Shown here piece by piece: positions 32,241-42,599 of a stretch of 64,000 nucleotides of DNA; positions within the stretch are counted from its first letter, which is position 1, and each line of letters starts with the position of its first letter. A model generated the notes under the pieces. That model did no database searches, had not been told where the DNA came from, and saw nothing but the letters and a program-made list of their open reading frames with translations. A program made the position numbers and the translations under genes. Origin of the DNA: Acanthosepion esculentum (taxonomy: Eukaryota; Mollusca; Cephalopoda; Sepiida; Sepiidae). The stretch spans positions 55,765,872 to 55,829,871 of the forward strand of contig OZ038500.1 of the NCBI GenBank assembly GCA_964036315.1, read 5' to 3'.

Positions 32241-32655
32241 TATTTTAAGACATGTTTTTACGTTTATACGTTCTTTTTATAGATATAAACAAAAAATGTC
32301 TTAAAATAATTGTCAGACTTTGTACATTTCATAATATGTGAGGTCATTTGTTTACACCAGGATACGCATTGAGTAGATATGAATGTACGAGAGAAAATCA
32401 TGGAGAATTGTAGTTTAAATCTGTCAAATCGACCTTTCAAACCGAAACGCTAAATCGGTAAAAGCACGTCAGGCAAAATAACGGTTCCGTATAGGATACA
32501 GGTTCGATTCCTGTCGGAGGACGCATGTATTCTATGAAAATTTCTCCGACATTCAGGCCGGTAAATGTTCTTTTATACTGTTTATTATAAACAGAGCATT
32601 TACTTAAATATTTGTATCTATAAAAAGAACGTATAAACATAAAAATGTCTTAATA
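32241..32655 (+). mobile_element. Fam4 element: terminal inverted repeats with internal tRNA-like promoter (long variant)
   Basis: The left end (TTTATACGTTCTTTTTATAG near 32261) and the right end (CTATAAAAAGAACGTATAAA near 32619) are inverted copies; with TAAGACAT / ATGTCTTA the arms extend to about 45 bp. Between them is a tRNA-like block: GCTAAATCGGTAAAAGCACG (box-A-like) and ACAGGTTCGATTCCTGTCGG (box B with a pairing T-stem). The phrase CATTCAGGCCGGTAAATG after it is shared with the 54831 and 57579 copies. No protein is encoded, so it must be non-autonomous. Confidence 0.75.
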
Positions 32656-32716
32656 TAATTTCCGGACTTTCATAATATATGTATATATATATGTGCATGT
32701 GTATATATTCATCATT

Positions 32717-32717
<1 letters not shown>

Positions 32718-32793
<76 letters not shown>
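32718..32793. repeat. (TA)n microsatellite
   Basis: Pure TA run of about 75 bp. Confidence 0.95.
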
Positions 32794-32798
<5 letters not shown>

Positions 32799-33659
32799 AA
32801 ACATTTATCATTTAAGCTTTAATATCAATTATTTATGTAAAAAGTGAAATACAATTTCCGTAGCGCAAAAATTCAGAATGCTCATAATTAAAAATAAATG
32901 ACAGTAAAATTCGGTGACATGTTTGATTCGGAACAAACCGAGACAAAATCAGTAACAGTCGGAAAAAAGAAGAAAGAAAACTAAATGAGCGACTACAAAG
33001 TAAAAAAAAAAACGAAGAAAAGGGCAAAATGATCACGACTCCATACACATACTCACATTCGTGCAGACGGGCGCATGTCCACATGTGCACAAGCTCAGAA
33101 AATACAGAATAAAACTTACACACGTCATATCGTCCTTTTAATATAAATAGATTGAACGTGCAGTTGCCGCGTGTTGAATTATGTTTGCATTTTATCTTTT
33201 TTGCGTCTGTTTTGTAATCTGTTTTTTTTTTGTGTGTGTGGAGTAAGCTATTTTCATGATTTTTTTTTCTTCAAAATTCAAAACAGAAAAAACAACGAGA
33301 ATCACGTGTAACCGAGACCTTAAAGTTGAAATAATAATAAGCACAAATCCATAGATGACAGCGTTGACAGTAAAGACGTTATGTGTTCGTCACGCGGTGC
33401 ACATAGGTCGAACGGGTTGCGCATAATGATGGCATCGAGAGGCAGAAGTTGGATGAGGCAAACTGCATGCAATCGAAGTAACACACGGAAAGAGAAAGAA
33501 AATAACATGACGAGAGATGAACATTTTTTTACATTCTCAAAGACAGCACTGAACATGTTAGGGCACTCAAGTGGGAAAATAAATAATATAAGAGTCGGTT
33601 TTTCCATCTCAGTCACTTTATATATATATATCGATATATCTATCTATCGATATATCATT
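32794..33659. other. No gene recognised
   Basis: AT-rich sequence with several 90-100 codon frames on either strand (32833-33123, 33320-33616, 33381-33668) that overlap each other and carry no recognisable motif. Confidence 0.45.
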
Positions 33660-33684
33660 ATAGCATGATCATGTATAGCTGGTT

Positions 33685-33689
33685 GTTCA

Positions 33690-33757
<68 letters not shown>

Positions 33758-33788
33758 ATTTCTGCCCCTTGATTGATCTCTCTGTTTA

Positions 33789-33832
<44 letters not shown>

Positions 33833-33990
33833 ATTTCTGCCTCTTGACTGATCTCTCTGTTTATATCTATCTATCTATCTATCTATCATTTCTGCCTCTT
33901 GATTGATCTCTCTGTTTATATCTATCTATCTATCTATCTATCTATTTGAGTCTGTTCATACCTATGTATTTATGTATCTCAGTCTGTTCA

Positions 33991-34031
<41 letters not shown>

Positions 34032-34059
34032 CGTCAGTTCTCAGGAATCTCAGGTTGTC

Positions 34060-34128
<69 letters not shown>

Positions 34129-34182
34129 ACTAACTATTTGAGTCTGTCCATACCTATGTATCTATGTATCTCAGTCTGTTCA

Positions 34183-34237
<55 letters not shown>

Positions 34238-34245
34238 TTTAGTGC
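33685..34245. repeat. (TATC)n tetranucleotide array with repeated interruptions
   Basis: Long (TATC)n blocks are separated by recurring interruptions: ATTTCTGCC(C/T)CTTGA and TGATCTCTCTGTTTATA (three times between 33759 and 33920), and GAGTCTGT(T/C)CATACCTATG (33950 and 34140). The recurrence shows stepwise amplification of block plus spacer. Apparent open frames encode only SIYLSIYL repeats. Confidence 0.95.
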
Positions 34246-34299
34246 ATATCTCTCTTCGTCGGTTCATAAATATCAGTGTGTTACTATCTATCTGTAAGA

Positions 34300-34790
34300 A
34301 GGCATCCAGTAGAGTCATCGGCAAAAAACCCAAGATGCGAATTACGATTTGGAGATACAAAAATGTTGCAGAAGTTGAAATATCTGGGAAATTAGATACC
34401 GAATTTCAAACAGGTATTAGGACTAGCGAAAGTGGCATTCTAAAGGATAAGCATGGTACTGAGAAATGGAATAAGATATGGTTGGAATCCAAGACAAGAG
34501 TGCTGGATGACTATGTGTTATCCATCATCTCATATGGCAATAAATACTGGACAATCACTGCACGGACGAGGAGAAAATTTGAAGCAGCGGCAATTTGGTT
34601 CTACACAAGGATATCGAAAATTCCACGGACGGAGTTTAGTAGGCAACGAGGAACTCTTCCCCTCAAATTCGCTGAAATTCCTCGGGTACATAAGTAGGAT
34701 GGAGTGTCTCGAAAAAGTAACACTCACGGGACATATTGAGGAGAAGGAAGATAGGGGAAGGTTTGAGGAAGGCTTCACCTTTTTCTAGTC
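34300..34790 (+). pseudogene. LINE-R (RTE-like) C-terminal relic, plus orientation
   Basis: One long frame reads ISGKLDTEFQTGIRTSESGI, then KTRVLDDYVLSIISYGNKYW and TITARTRRKFEAAAIWFYTR (34380-34600). A second frame carries FLGYISRMECLEKVTLTGHI then EEKEDRGRFEEG (34670-34780). These correspond to the VLLYGSECWT, LEATEMWFYRRML and LENVTLTGRIEG-type segments of the minus-strand LINE-R copies. A frameshift lies between the two. It follows immediately after the (TATC)n array. Confidence 0.8.
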
Positions 34791-35904
34791 AATCGTTTTT
34801 GGCTTATAAAGAACACTTCAGCCAGATCGTTACCCACGTATGAAAACCCTGACAATTTCTAGCAGTAAACCAGATTTTATTCTCGGATTGTAATCTGCTG
34901 CAATAGACGAAGCAGAGATGAAGCGTAGGCGAGGGGTGAGTGAACAGTATAACGGATTTCTTTACTTACACTCGTTCTCCGTGGGTCACTCAGTCTCTGT
35001 GTCTTTTACGCTGGTAGCCGTCACTGTTTTATAGAGAACATTGTTCTTTGTCTTGTCGTCTTTGTATAAAAAAAAGTAATTTATTTTCATTCAGTTACCC
35101 TTAGTGTCGCAGCTACCTGCTACGTACTTGTGAAGTCCAGTTCACTTACTGATAACTATTAGGGGAAATGTATTCCAAATCCATTTTTGTGATAGGACCA
35201 GCTGTTTTCCATTTAATAAAATATCAGCTGACTGAGTAATAGTTTATTCCATTAGACAGCACTTTAAATGTTATAACTATGCTATTTTATACACAATATA
35301 AATGTCTTCATTGGTCTATAGCTTTTCTTCATAGCGGCCCGTCAATATCAGTCCGATGATCGGGATCTCTTTTGATTGACCCTACGACGTAATTATTATG
35401 TTTCTTTATTGTTATGAACCCAGGTATGCTTTCTTTTTCGACTTTCATTGGATTTGGCTTTTTACTTGCAATTTAATTTCGCGAGCACAAAAGAATAAGA
35501 GAGTGGGTAAATCTACATCCGAATGAAGTTTCACAGAGATAAAAAAAGATAAAAGAGACAGGATGTGTGTCAAAATGGGAAGATTATGTGGATGACCGCT
35601 AGAGGGAAATATCAGAGAAAGATCTGAAACGTCTGTGAATGTTCTGGAAGGGAAATAGAAGACAGGAAAGAAGTAATATATGAAAAGAAAAACACAAACA
35701 AAAATAAATTAAAACGATTAAGCAGGTCTAATTAATCTTTGTGGCCCACTTGGTAAAGGCATCGTCCCTATCAAATACTCTAGCACGATCATAGATTCTG
35801 TTTTTCAAATTTAAAAAAAAGTTTTTCTTTTCTCGAATTATGCCGTCTACTTCACTGATGTACACACGGGTAGCGTAATACTTATAGGCGCAGAAATTGG
35901 AATC
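34791..35904. other. No gene recognised
   Basis: Unassigned. The part 34885-35160 (CGTTCTCCGTGGGTCACTCA, TTTTACGCTGGTAGCCGTCA) has features that could suit a solo LTR, but no paired TG...CA ends with a target duplication were found. Confidence 0.4.
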
Positions 35905-36035
35905 AGCGAACCTCTATCCCTTGCAACTATCAACAAGTTTCAACCCCAGACCACGTCATCCACTTGCTTAAGGCCGCTAGGCATGTCATGCGTTGTTTTC
36001 CCTAGTCTCTCTCCTTCCCTCTCTTCGACCGGTGA
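35905..36035 (-). pseudogene. LINE-R 3' end fragment, minus orientation
   Basis: Matches 37270-37400 (GCTCTCAACAAGTT / ACTATCAACAAGTT, CCACTTGCTTAAGGCCGC, AGGCATGTCATGCGTT / AGGTATGTCACGCGTT, CTCTTTCCCTC). Only about 130 bp remain, joined head to head with the LINE-J copy that follows. Confidence 0.7.
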
Positions 36036-36061
36036 GTATACTGATTTGTAACCACTTAAAT

Positions 36062-36933
36062 TGAAAACAAAATTGCTCTCTATTAACCACCACAAGGACC
36101 CTCCCTGCATCCCATCAGAATGTCTGAGGACCAACTTCTCGAGAGTTCCTCTCTGCGGCTGCTCGGTCTCACGCTGTCCGCTGATCTGAGATGGAACAAA
36201 TACATCGAGTCAATTGCATCATCCACCGCTAGAAAAGTTGGTTCCCTGTGCCGAGCCAGGAAATTCTTCTCGCCTGAATCGATCCTCCAGGTCTATAAGT
36301 CTACCATTCGACCTTGCATGGAGTATTGCTGCCATTTATGGTCTGGGGCCCCTGCGTGTTGCCTCGGGGTTCTTGATAAGATCCAGAGACGGATATGCAA
36401 TGTGATTGGCCCTGATCTGTCATCTCGTCTGCAGTCGCTCTCTCACAGACGGAATGTTGCATCACTCTGCCTTTTCTACAAGTACTTCCACGGTAATTGC
36501 TCTGAGGAGTTGCTCCCACTTGTCCCTAAGCCTCGTGAATTCAAGCGTCCTACGAGGCTGGCATCCCGTTCCCACCCCTTCACCGTAGAAACTGTTAGGT
36601 GTAGACGTCTTTTCTACTCCAATAGCTTCATGTCTCGCACATCTCGCCTATGGAACTCCCTTCCCTGTTACTGTTTCCCTGACAAATACAATCTCCAACG
36701 GTTTAAGTGTAGCGTCAATCGTCATCTCCAGTTGCCTTGATCTATCCACTTCCTGACATCTTCCATTCCTATCTGCTCTCGCTCTATATCTCCCGTAACC
36801 TCCCCACCTCGGTCGGCCCTCCGTCCTTCTCTTTCTCCACATCCCTTCCTTTACCACTCCTATCTGCTCTTCCTCCAACCCTTCTGTGACCCCTTGCGTG
36901 ATAGTGGCCACCGGCCTTGCTCGGGGTGATACG

Positions 36934-36965
<32 letters not shown>
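36062..36965 (+). mobile_element. LINE-J (jockey/CR1-like) 3' part with poly-A tail
   Basis: A 5'-truncated non-LTR retrotransposon copy. It starts in the ORF2 region (TTGCTCTCTATTAACCACCA, shared with 21770), carries the ORF2 C-terminus, a ~195-bp 3' UTR (CCCCTTGCGTGATAGTGGCC, CCTTGCTCGGGGTGATACGC) and a poly-A tail at about 36937-36965. The tail and uninterrupted frame make this the youngest LINE-J copy in the window. Confidence 0.85.
36120..36740 (+). CDS. LINE-J ORF2 C-terminal region, 206 residues, open
   Basis: The frame encodes the part after the reverse-transcriptase palm (thumb and C-terminal region) of a jockey/CR1-group ORF2. Readable blocks are SSLRLLGLTLSADLRWNKYI, KVGSLCRARKFFSPESIL, YKSTIRPCMEYCCHLWSGAP, LDKIQRRICNVIGPDL, RTSRLWNSLPCYCFPDKYN and LQRFKCSVNRHLQLP, closing at TGA 36738. 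The WNSLP...FK..VNRHL ending is typical of these LINEs. The YADD catalytic box and the endonuclease lie upstream in an intact element and are absent, so the protein would be inactive. The ATG at 36120 is an internal methionine, not a natural start. Copies at 19205, 20895, 21790, 41370, 47917 and 51500 align to it. Confidence 0.85.
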   Translation: MSEDQLLESSSLRLLGLTLSADLRWNKYIESIASSTARKVGSLCRARKFFSPESILQVYKSTIRPCMEYCCHLWSGAPACCLGVLDKIQRRICNVIGPDLSSRLQSLSHRRNVASLCLFYKYFHGNCSEELLPLVPKPREFKRPTRLASRSHPFTVETVRCRRLFYSNSFMSRTSRLWNSLPCYCFPDKYNLQRFKCSVNRHLQLP

Positions 36966-36967
<2 letters not shown>

Positions 36968-37189
36968 ATGCATTTTGGGGGAGGTGGGTTACGAAATATT
37001 ATTAAGACTTCAAAAAACGGAGGGGAACAAAATACTCACCGTAAAGTCGTGGATCGAAAAATATGGCAACAAAAAAAGCAAAAGAAATAAGCATAACCGG
37101 TAAATTATCATAATGTTCTTATCAGCATTAAAAGTCCGAGATTCTAATAATTCTCTCATTGAATATACACTTCTAACTTAGCCGTGGGG
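36966..37189. other. No gene recognised
   Basis: Short unassigned gap between the LINE-J tail and the next LINE-R relic. Confidence 0.5.
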
Positions 37190-38540
37190 CATCCTTTTCA
37201 GGCAATTCTTTCTTCTCATATGCCATGTCCTTTCAGGATGTAGGCTTTCACCCTCCTCCTATCACTTTCAGCTCTCAACAAGTTCCTTCCCTCTGCTTCC
37301 TCCCCCAGACCATGTTCTGTAATCCACTTGCTTAAGGCCGCCAGGTATGTCACGCGTTATATTCACTTGTCGCTCTTTCCCTCAATTCGACCCGTGAGTA
37401 TCAGATTCTCCAGGCCCTCCTTCCTCATTATGTGTCCCAGAAACTTCAGCTGCCTCTTCCTGGTGTTAAGTATAAGACTCCTCCTTGTTTGCATCCTCTC
37501 TAAGAACACCTTTACTCAGACGCTCGGTCCATGATATCCTCAGCATCCTTCTGTAGAACCAGCTCCACGTTGCCTCGAGTCTCTTCTTCATCTTTGAGGA
37601 AATCGTCCAACATTCGCTGCCGTAAAGAAGGACAGACGTAACCTAACAGCTCAGTATTCTTTTCTTCGTTACCAAAGTAATCCTCCTGTCTCGCAATACT
37701 CTGCCCAGCTTTTGGAATGCGTCCTTGGCCATCCCGTCTACGGATCTCAGTGTCGCATTTACCATCTTTTGTCAGAACGCTTCCCAGATATTTAAACTTT
37801 CGCGTCTGTTTGATTCCAGTGTTCCTGTTGTGTAGGATCCACCTAATCTGCATAGGTGACTACCAACTATATAAATAATGGTTGGTACCGGAAGACGAGA
37901 GAGAGGAATCACGAGATCCAACTAGAGACTCTGATCGACTGCGACTAGTCAACACATTCTCCAGGAACGTCTTCCCAGAAATATACAGAAATACTATATG
38001 TACTTATTGTGTACACTTTCTTGTTATAATACATTCTTGTTCTAAGTACATTTTGTGTTGCATTATTATTCCATGCAATAGGCGAGATTCAACATTGAGT
38101 CAAGACTCAACAGTTCCCGACCTGCAAATCGCATTTTGGGCTCATCCTTTTACTGATGACCATGTATTCTGTTTTCTTGTAGTTTATGCCTAGTCCCTTA
38201 TTCTCTCTCTCTCTCTCTCTCTCCATAGCTACCTTCTGTAGGAGATTTTGTAATTTCTTTTCCGTGTCTTCTATCAGTAATGCGTCATCTGCGTGTTTTA
38301 TGTTGTTAAGATTGTAGCCGCCAATGTTAAATCCCGGTAGGGTTTCCATTTCTCTCAGAATTGCCTCGTTGTATAGGTTGAACAGGTCGGGTGAGAAGAC
38401 GCATCCTTGCCTTATGCCCCTTTCTATTTTTGTATATTCACTGAACTTCTTCCCTATGCGCATGTATGCTGTTTGCTGTCAGTATAGGTTCTTGATTATT
38501 CTGATATCTTTCCCGAAGCGTTTTGTCCTTCCTGAGAATC
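37190..38540 (-). pseudogene. LINE-R (RTE-like) reverse transcriptase relic, split by a solo LTR
   Basis: Minus-strand order: a degraded KDIRIIKNLY stretch (about 38510), IERGIRQGCVFSPDLFNLYN, a palm box reading KHADDALLIED (YADD altered to HADD, about 38290), KGLGINYKKTEYMVISKR (about 38165), then the insertion 37826-38112, then RNTGIKQTRKFKYLGSVLTK and DGKCDTEIRRR, VELVLQKDAEDIMDRAS (37853-37512), and the LENLILTGRIEGK-like end near 37400. Stops and frameshifts are present. The replacement of tyrosine in the YADD box is an additional inactivating change. Confidence 0.88.
37826..38112. mobile_element. Solo LTR (287 bp) inserted in LINE-R, with 5-bp target duplication
   Basis: The segment begins TGTTGTGTAGG and ends GACTCAACA, the TG...CA form with a TGTTG/CAACA inverted end. 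It is flanked on both sides by GTTCC (37821-37825 and 38113-38117). Removing it and one GTTCC restores the LINE-R sequence seen at 28640-28665 (AGTGTTCCCGACTTTCAAAT). The LTR contains a good TATA-type motif (ACTATATAAATAATGG, about 37866-37881). No internal region exists, so it is a recombination product of a formerly complete LTR element of unknown class. Confidence 0.9.
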
Positions 38541-39192
38541 CATCACCAAAGCAGAATACTCGCATTAAATCAACAGAGATCGGTGCCAATCCATTCCGTC
38601 TCTGGATAAAGCTTTTTGGATTGATCTTGTGCCATACTTACCCTCAAAGGTGAAACTAATAAATCAAATCCAACAGCATTTGTATGTGAATTCGCTAATG
38701 TTTTCTTGAAAGCAAAAGCGAGTTGTGATTGTGCGTAACACCAACGCTAATGGCCTCCAATGGGGACATTAGAAAAAAAAATAAAAACATGTGGAAAATG
38801 ATGAAGGTTAGATCAATCATTGAACTGTGTTTGAAACGGAAAAAAGGAGTCTGTAAACAACTAACAACGCTGAAGGAGTGTTTTAGACCAACGCTATAAA
38901 CATGTTGATCTTCTTGTTTTAAGTATTTTTATCCACATCGTAAACTTATATTAGTAAATCTGCAATCTATTATTTCGCCTAACATTGCCGTGATCAAATA
39001 TTTCCGATATGTCAAAGTTAAAAAAAAAGAGTCTATTTAATGCGACTATTGTCATTCTTCACAGTTTTTCTTTAAATGTTAAAACATCGAGCTAAGTATT
39101 TTTTTAATTCTGTTTTTTATTGCCCTATTTTTGGATCCACGACTTTCCAGTGAGTATTTTGTTCCCCTCCTTGCTATCCCCCATCGCATTGT
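38541..39192. other. No gene recognised
   Basis: Unassigned, AT-rich in the second half. Confidence 0.45.
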
Positions 39193-39207
39193 TTTTTATA
39201 TATATTT

Positions 39208-39288
<81 letters not shown>

Positions 39289-39290
39289 GT
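39193..39290. repeat. (TA)n microsatellite
   Basis: TA run of about 80 bp into which the reading frame of the next feature runs at its C-terminal end. Confidence 0.95.
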
Positions 39291-39852
39291 GTGTAATAGG
39301 CCGGTTAATAAAATTAATCCCTTCAATCAGCCTATTGGAATCTTTTCCAACCAGTCCAAGGGATCCAACTACAACAAGGATTGTTGATGTTCCCATGTGC
39401 CACATTTTTGAGATTTCTATTTCATGGTCCTTGTATTTTGACAGTTTTTCGAATATCTTCAAAGATACATTGCAGTCTGCAGGGACTGCCATATCAATAA
39501 GGAGGCACTTATTTTGTTTGTGGTCTTTAATAGCAATGTCTGGGCGGTTGGCTTTGATTGTTCTGTCAGTGTGTATTGTGTAGTCCCATAGAATTGTAAT
39601 AGGTCCTAACTCCGTAACCGGGTCAGGGTGGCGTTTGTACCAGTTTCTTCCAGTTTCCTTCCCATAGGAGTTGCAAATTGTCCAGTGCAGATATTGGCCC
39701 ACTCTGTCATGCCGGGTTTTATATTCAGTGGGTACCAATATCGTGCATCCTGATACAAGATGATCAATGGTTTCTGGATATTTATCACAGAATCTGCATT
39801 TTGGGCTAACACAGTATTTTAGTATATGTGCTTGATAATTCCTAGTTAACAA
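39285..39852 (-). pseudogene. C-terminal part of a restriction-like-endonuclease LINE (R2/R4/NeSL-type)
   Basis: About 190 uninterrupted codons on the minus strand. A zinc-knuckle reads CRFCDKYPETIDHLVSGC (C-x2-C-x8-H-x4-C), followed by TRHDRVGQYLHWTIC, NWYKRHPDPVTE, ILWDYTIHTDRTIKANRPDI and CLLIDMAVPAD. The RPD...D arrangement is the active-site pattern of the restriction-like endonuclease that such LINEs use to cut their target. It ends with LVGKDSNRLIEGINFI. The reverse transcriptase is missing: the 5' break lies at an (ATT)n run. The open frame suggests a recent insertion. The original stop lies close to or inside the (TA)n run. Confidence 0.85.
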
Positions 39853-39853
39853 G

Positions 39854-39855
<2 letters not shown>

Positions 39856-39890
<35 letters not shown>
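39856..39890. repeat. (ATT)n microsatellite
   Basis: About eleven ATT repeats directly abut the 5' break of the restriction-like-endonuclease LINE fragment. Confidence 0.95.
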
Positions 39891-39891
<1 letters not shown>

Positions 39892-40069
39892 TTAAAAATT
39901 ACTCATCATTCAAACGGAAGTGTTTCTTGGAGAAAATAAGAACAATAACCAGAAAAGAAAAGAAAATTAAAAAATAAAAATATGTTTCTCCTCCTCCTTC
40001 TCCTTCTTCTTCTTAGCCTGTGAAGAACCCTTTTTGGATGTAGCCATTCCCCAGATTCACGAGAAAGAA
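39891..40069. other. No gene recognised
   Basis: A-rich then CTT-rich sequence (CTCCTCCTTCTCCTTCTTCT near 39993) leading into LINE-R-like GCCTGTGAAGAACCCT sequence; not assigned. Confidence 0.4.
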
Positions 40070-40210
40070 TGGGCCATTACTCTACCGCGTTGGACCAATG
40101 CGTGTCTCTCTCGGATTCATGATCGCCCAAGTGTATTTGCCCGTAAGTGAATGTAACGAACCCGACTAGAATTCGAGCTCTCTTCTCTGATTTCTCATCC
40201 CGCACATCCA
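40070..40210 (-). repeat. Fam1 SINE fragment, minus orientation
   Basis: On the complement, GAGCTCGAATTCTAGTCGGG (box B) and TTCGTTACATTCACTTACGG match other Fam1 copies. The tRNA head is diverged (GATGAGAAATCAGAGAAG). Confidence 0.6.
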
Positions 40211-40677
40211 GGTAAACAGCACCAGAAATCCCCACGCGGTCACTCATCTCGGTATTAATGTTGCTAAACATAGGCGATCAGACGAGAACGTGTTTTTTTT
40301 TAAACGTGATATGACCATAAACCCTTAACTCTAGCTGGGCTTAAAAACAGACCTGTTTTCAAACTTTCGCTAATGCAGCAGATGTTTCGGTCCTTGACTC
40401 GTTCTAGTTTTTCTTTCAGTCAATTTATTTTGGAATCAGAAATTGTTTTTTTACCTTGAGATACCGTGTCTCCAGCGTTGTCAGGATCGGTACGAGTCAA
40501 ACTGTATGGGCGAGGCGAGGTAGTCACACGGACTTTTTTTCAGTAGGTGAATGATCACCGCAGTTGATATCTTTTCCTGCGTTTAAAGGCCGCCTGTTTA
40601 ATCGCACATCAACTTACAATAATATCTGTCAGCACCAGGTAGAAGGATGAGAGAGGGAGAAATTGGGCTCAGTGCAG
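40211..40677. other. No gene recognised
   Basis: Unassigned sequence. Confidence 0.45.
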
Positions 40678-40698
40678 TCCCTCTCTCTTTCTTTCTCA

Positions 40699-40748
<50 letters not shown>

Positions 40749-40803
40749 CATTAATTAACTCACCACTCCCTATCTTTTTATTACATCCTATATTTTTATG
40801 TGT

Positions 40804-40860
<57 letters not shown>

Positions 40861-40911
40861 ATAAATTCGTAAAATACATTCCATTCATCTATCATAAATT
40901 CGCAAATACAT

Positions 40912-40963
<52 letters not shown>

Positions 40964-41056
40964 CAAATATATTTATTTAACGCACCACACCTATCTCTTT
41001 ATTACAGACTATATTTTTATGTGTCTGTCTATCTATCTTAAATTCGCAAAATATCT

Positions 41057-41110
<54 letters not shown>

Positions 41111-41126
41111 ACAATCGTTTAATTAG
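40678..41126. repeat. (CT)n, (TA)n and (TATC)n in a three-fold repeated block
   Basis: After (CT)n and (TA)n (40678-40748), a unit of CACCACTCCCTATCTTTTTA, CTATATTTTTATGTGT, (TATC)n and ATAAATTCG(T/C)AAA occurs about three times (starting near 40761, 40870 partial, 40980). It is a nested repeat of microsatellite plus spacer. Confidence 0.9.
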
Positions 41127-41211
41127 ATTCAGAGCATTTACTTAAATCAATTGTCTGTATAAAAATAACATGTAAACAGAAAATATATTAAATAATTGTC
41201 TGACATAATCC

Positions 41212-41220
<9 letters not shown>
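41127..41220 (+). repeat. Fam4 right end fragment
   Basis: CAGAGCATTTACTTAAAT and ATAACATGTAAACAGAAAAT match the right terminal region of the Fam4 elements (57835-57890 and 55105-55142). The tRNA-like part is absent. A (TA)n run follows (41221-41280). Confidence 0.7.

Positions 41221-41281
<61 letters not shown>
41221..41281. repeat. (TA)n microsatellite
   Basis: Pure TA run following the Fam4 end. Confidence 0.95.
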
Positions 41282-41285
<4 letters not shown>

Positions 41286-41369
41286 TCCTTATAAAAACAA
41301 ACAGATTTTACCTATAGACTCAAGTATAAGCTCGACAAATGTTTACCTAATGTCTCACGTATAAAAATA

Positions 41370-41820
41370 GAGCTTGACTGCTGATCTCTCCTCCGCTCTA
41401 CCTCTAACAGCTTAGTGAAGGAAAAAACCTGGCCGGTCACATTCACTTCCTCACAAATCAGACAAGTGACCTTCAACCATTGCCGATCGGGCCCAAAACT
41501 TTCACCAATCGTGATGAATGGACATTTCCTCAGGCAGGCCTTGTGCCTTGAGCGACTATGGGGACTTAAACTCAGCCCAGAGCTCAACAGGAACATACAA
41601 AATCCATCGCTAAAGATGCTGGAAAAATGGTCGGTTCTCTGTGCCGCTCCAGCAAGTAACTCATACGTCCTGATATCCTCAACCTTTACAAGAAGCAGAT
41701 CAGACAAAACTAGAGAACTGCTGTCATATATGGGTAGGAGATGGCCAGTATTCACTTTTCCCTCTCAAAGCGTTGACTGTGTCCTTATAAGTGATAAATT
41801 ATTTTCCACCATCAGTGCAG

Positions 41821-41855
<35 letters not shown>

Positions 41856-41880
41856 GCAGTTGATAGCTTTCCCCTCGTTT
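41370..41880 (+). pseudogene. LINE-J ORF2 relic, heavily decayed
   Basis: The plus strand carries GAAAAATGGTCGGTTCTCTG and TGCCGCTCCAGCAAGTAACT, corresponding to KVGSLCRARK of the 36120 copy and to KMVGSLYRHSKYL at 52010. Upstream, TTCACTTCCTCACAAATCAG and ATCGTGATGAATGG-like text pairs with 51890-51960. Downstream it ends in (CT)n at 41822-41852. Frames are broken throughout. Confidence 0.65.
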
Positions 41881-41939
41881 AAAGGCCACCACTCCTATCT
41901 TAACTTGTTAAGTATGCTACGCGCTGTTTTCCTCTGTCT

Positions 41940-42275
41940 CTCCTATCTTACGGCCGAATTTATGATAGCCTCGTCTGGAAATCCTCTCTGCCCGGAGGCA
42001 GAGAGTTTGACCAGCACAGCTAAAGACGAATCTCCAACTGCAGGATACCTACCAACCACCCCACGCGGCCAGATGTGGCGCAAAGCCGAATTTAATGTTG
42101 TGTTTCCGAGCCCTTAAGCCCAGCCAAAAATTCCCCGTAGACCTTGTAAAAAACGTGGTCGGGTAGCTGTTTCCCGAGCCGAGATTCTGCCCTTCGACAT
42201 AGCCTCACCTGGAGATCCTCTCTGCCGAGAGGCAGAGAGTTTGACCAGCACAGCTGTTCTAGTTCCACAGTCTAC
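41940..42275. repeat. Fam6 GC-richer tandem repeat, cluster 1
   Basis: The unit includes GAGAGTTTGACCAGCACAGC, CGAATCTCCAACTGCAGGAT, CCACGCGGCCAGATG, TTCCCGAGCCGAGATTCTGC and TTCGACATAGCCTC. The first landmark recurs at 42001 and 42235, giving a period of about 234 bp. The unit is clearly GC-richer than the surroundings. Confidence 0.85.
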
Positions 42276-42284
42276 CCCATTGAG

Positions 42285-42435
42285 CGAAATAAAGGGTTCA
42301 GTTCGACATTCCAATCACCTGAAAAAGGCCGGAGAGTTCAACGGCCGAAACATTGTAATAAATATGGCGACAGAGATGAGGACAATAGTTCGAATAATGT
42401 AAAAAGTGTACATAATACCTCATCTCAGAAATATA
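42285..42435 (+). repeat. Fam3 repeat 3' part
   Basis: CGGAGAGTTCAACGGCCGAA, ACATTGTAATAAATATGG, GATGAGGACAATAGTTCGAA and TAATGTAAAAAGTGTAC match 49268-49340 (GGAGAGCTGAACCGTCGCAA, GACGAGGACGATAGTTCGAA, AAATAGTGTAAATACCGAGA). It directly follows the Fam6 cluster. Confidence 0.7.
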
Positions 42436-42599
42436 GACAGATACTGAAGTATTGAACTGTAGATTCGATAATAAACCCGGCTGATTTTAACCATTAGAAT
42501 CAATTATAACCTCAACCAGTAATTACCAATAGACTGAAGTAATCATTTTTTGCGAAAATATAGGCGCGCTTTATATGTCGATGGAAAATATGCCAAGTA

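Noticed and set aside
34885..35160. Possible second solo LTR
   Set aside because: Composition and length would fit, but no TG...CA boundaries with matching flanking target duplication could be found.
35735..35800. tRNA-like sequence (GTGGCCCACTTGGTAAAGGC)
   Set aside because: Only a box-A-like phrase is present; no box B or stem pairing follows.
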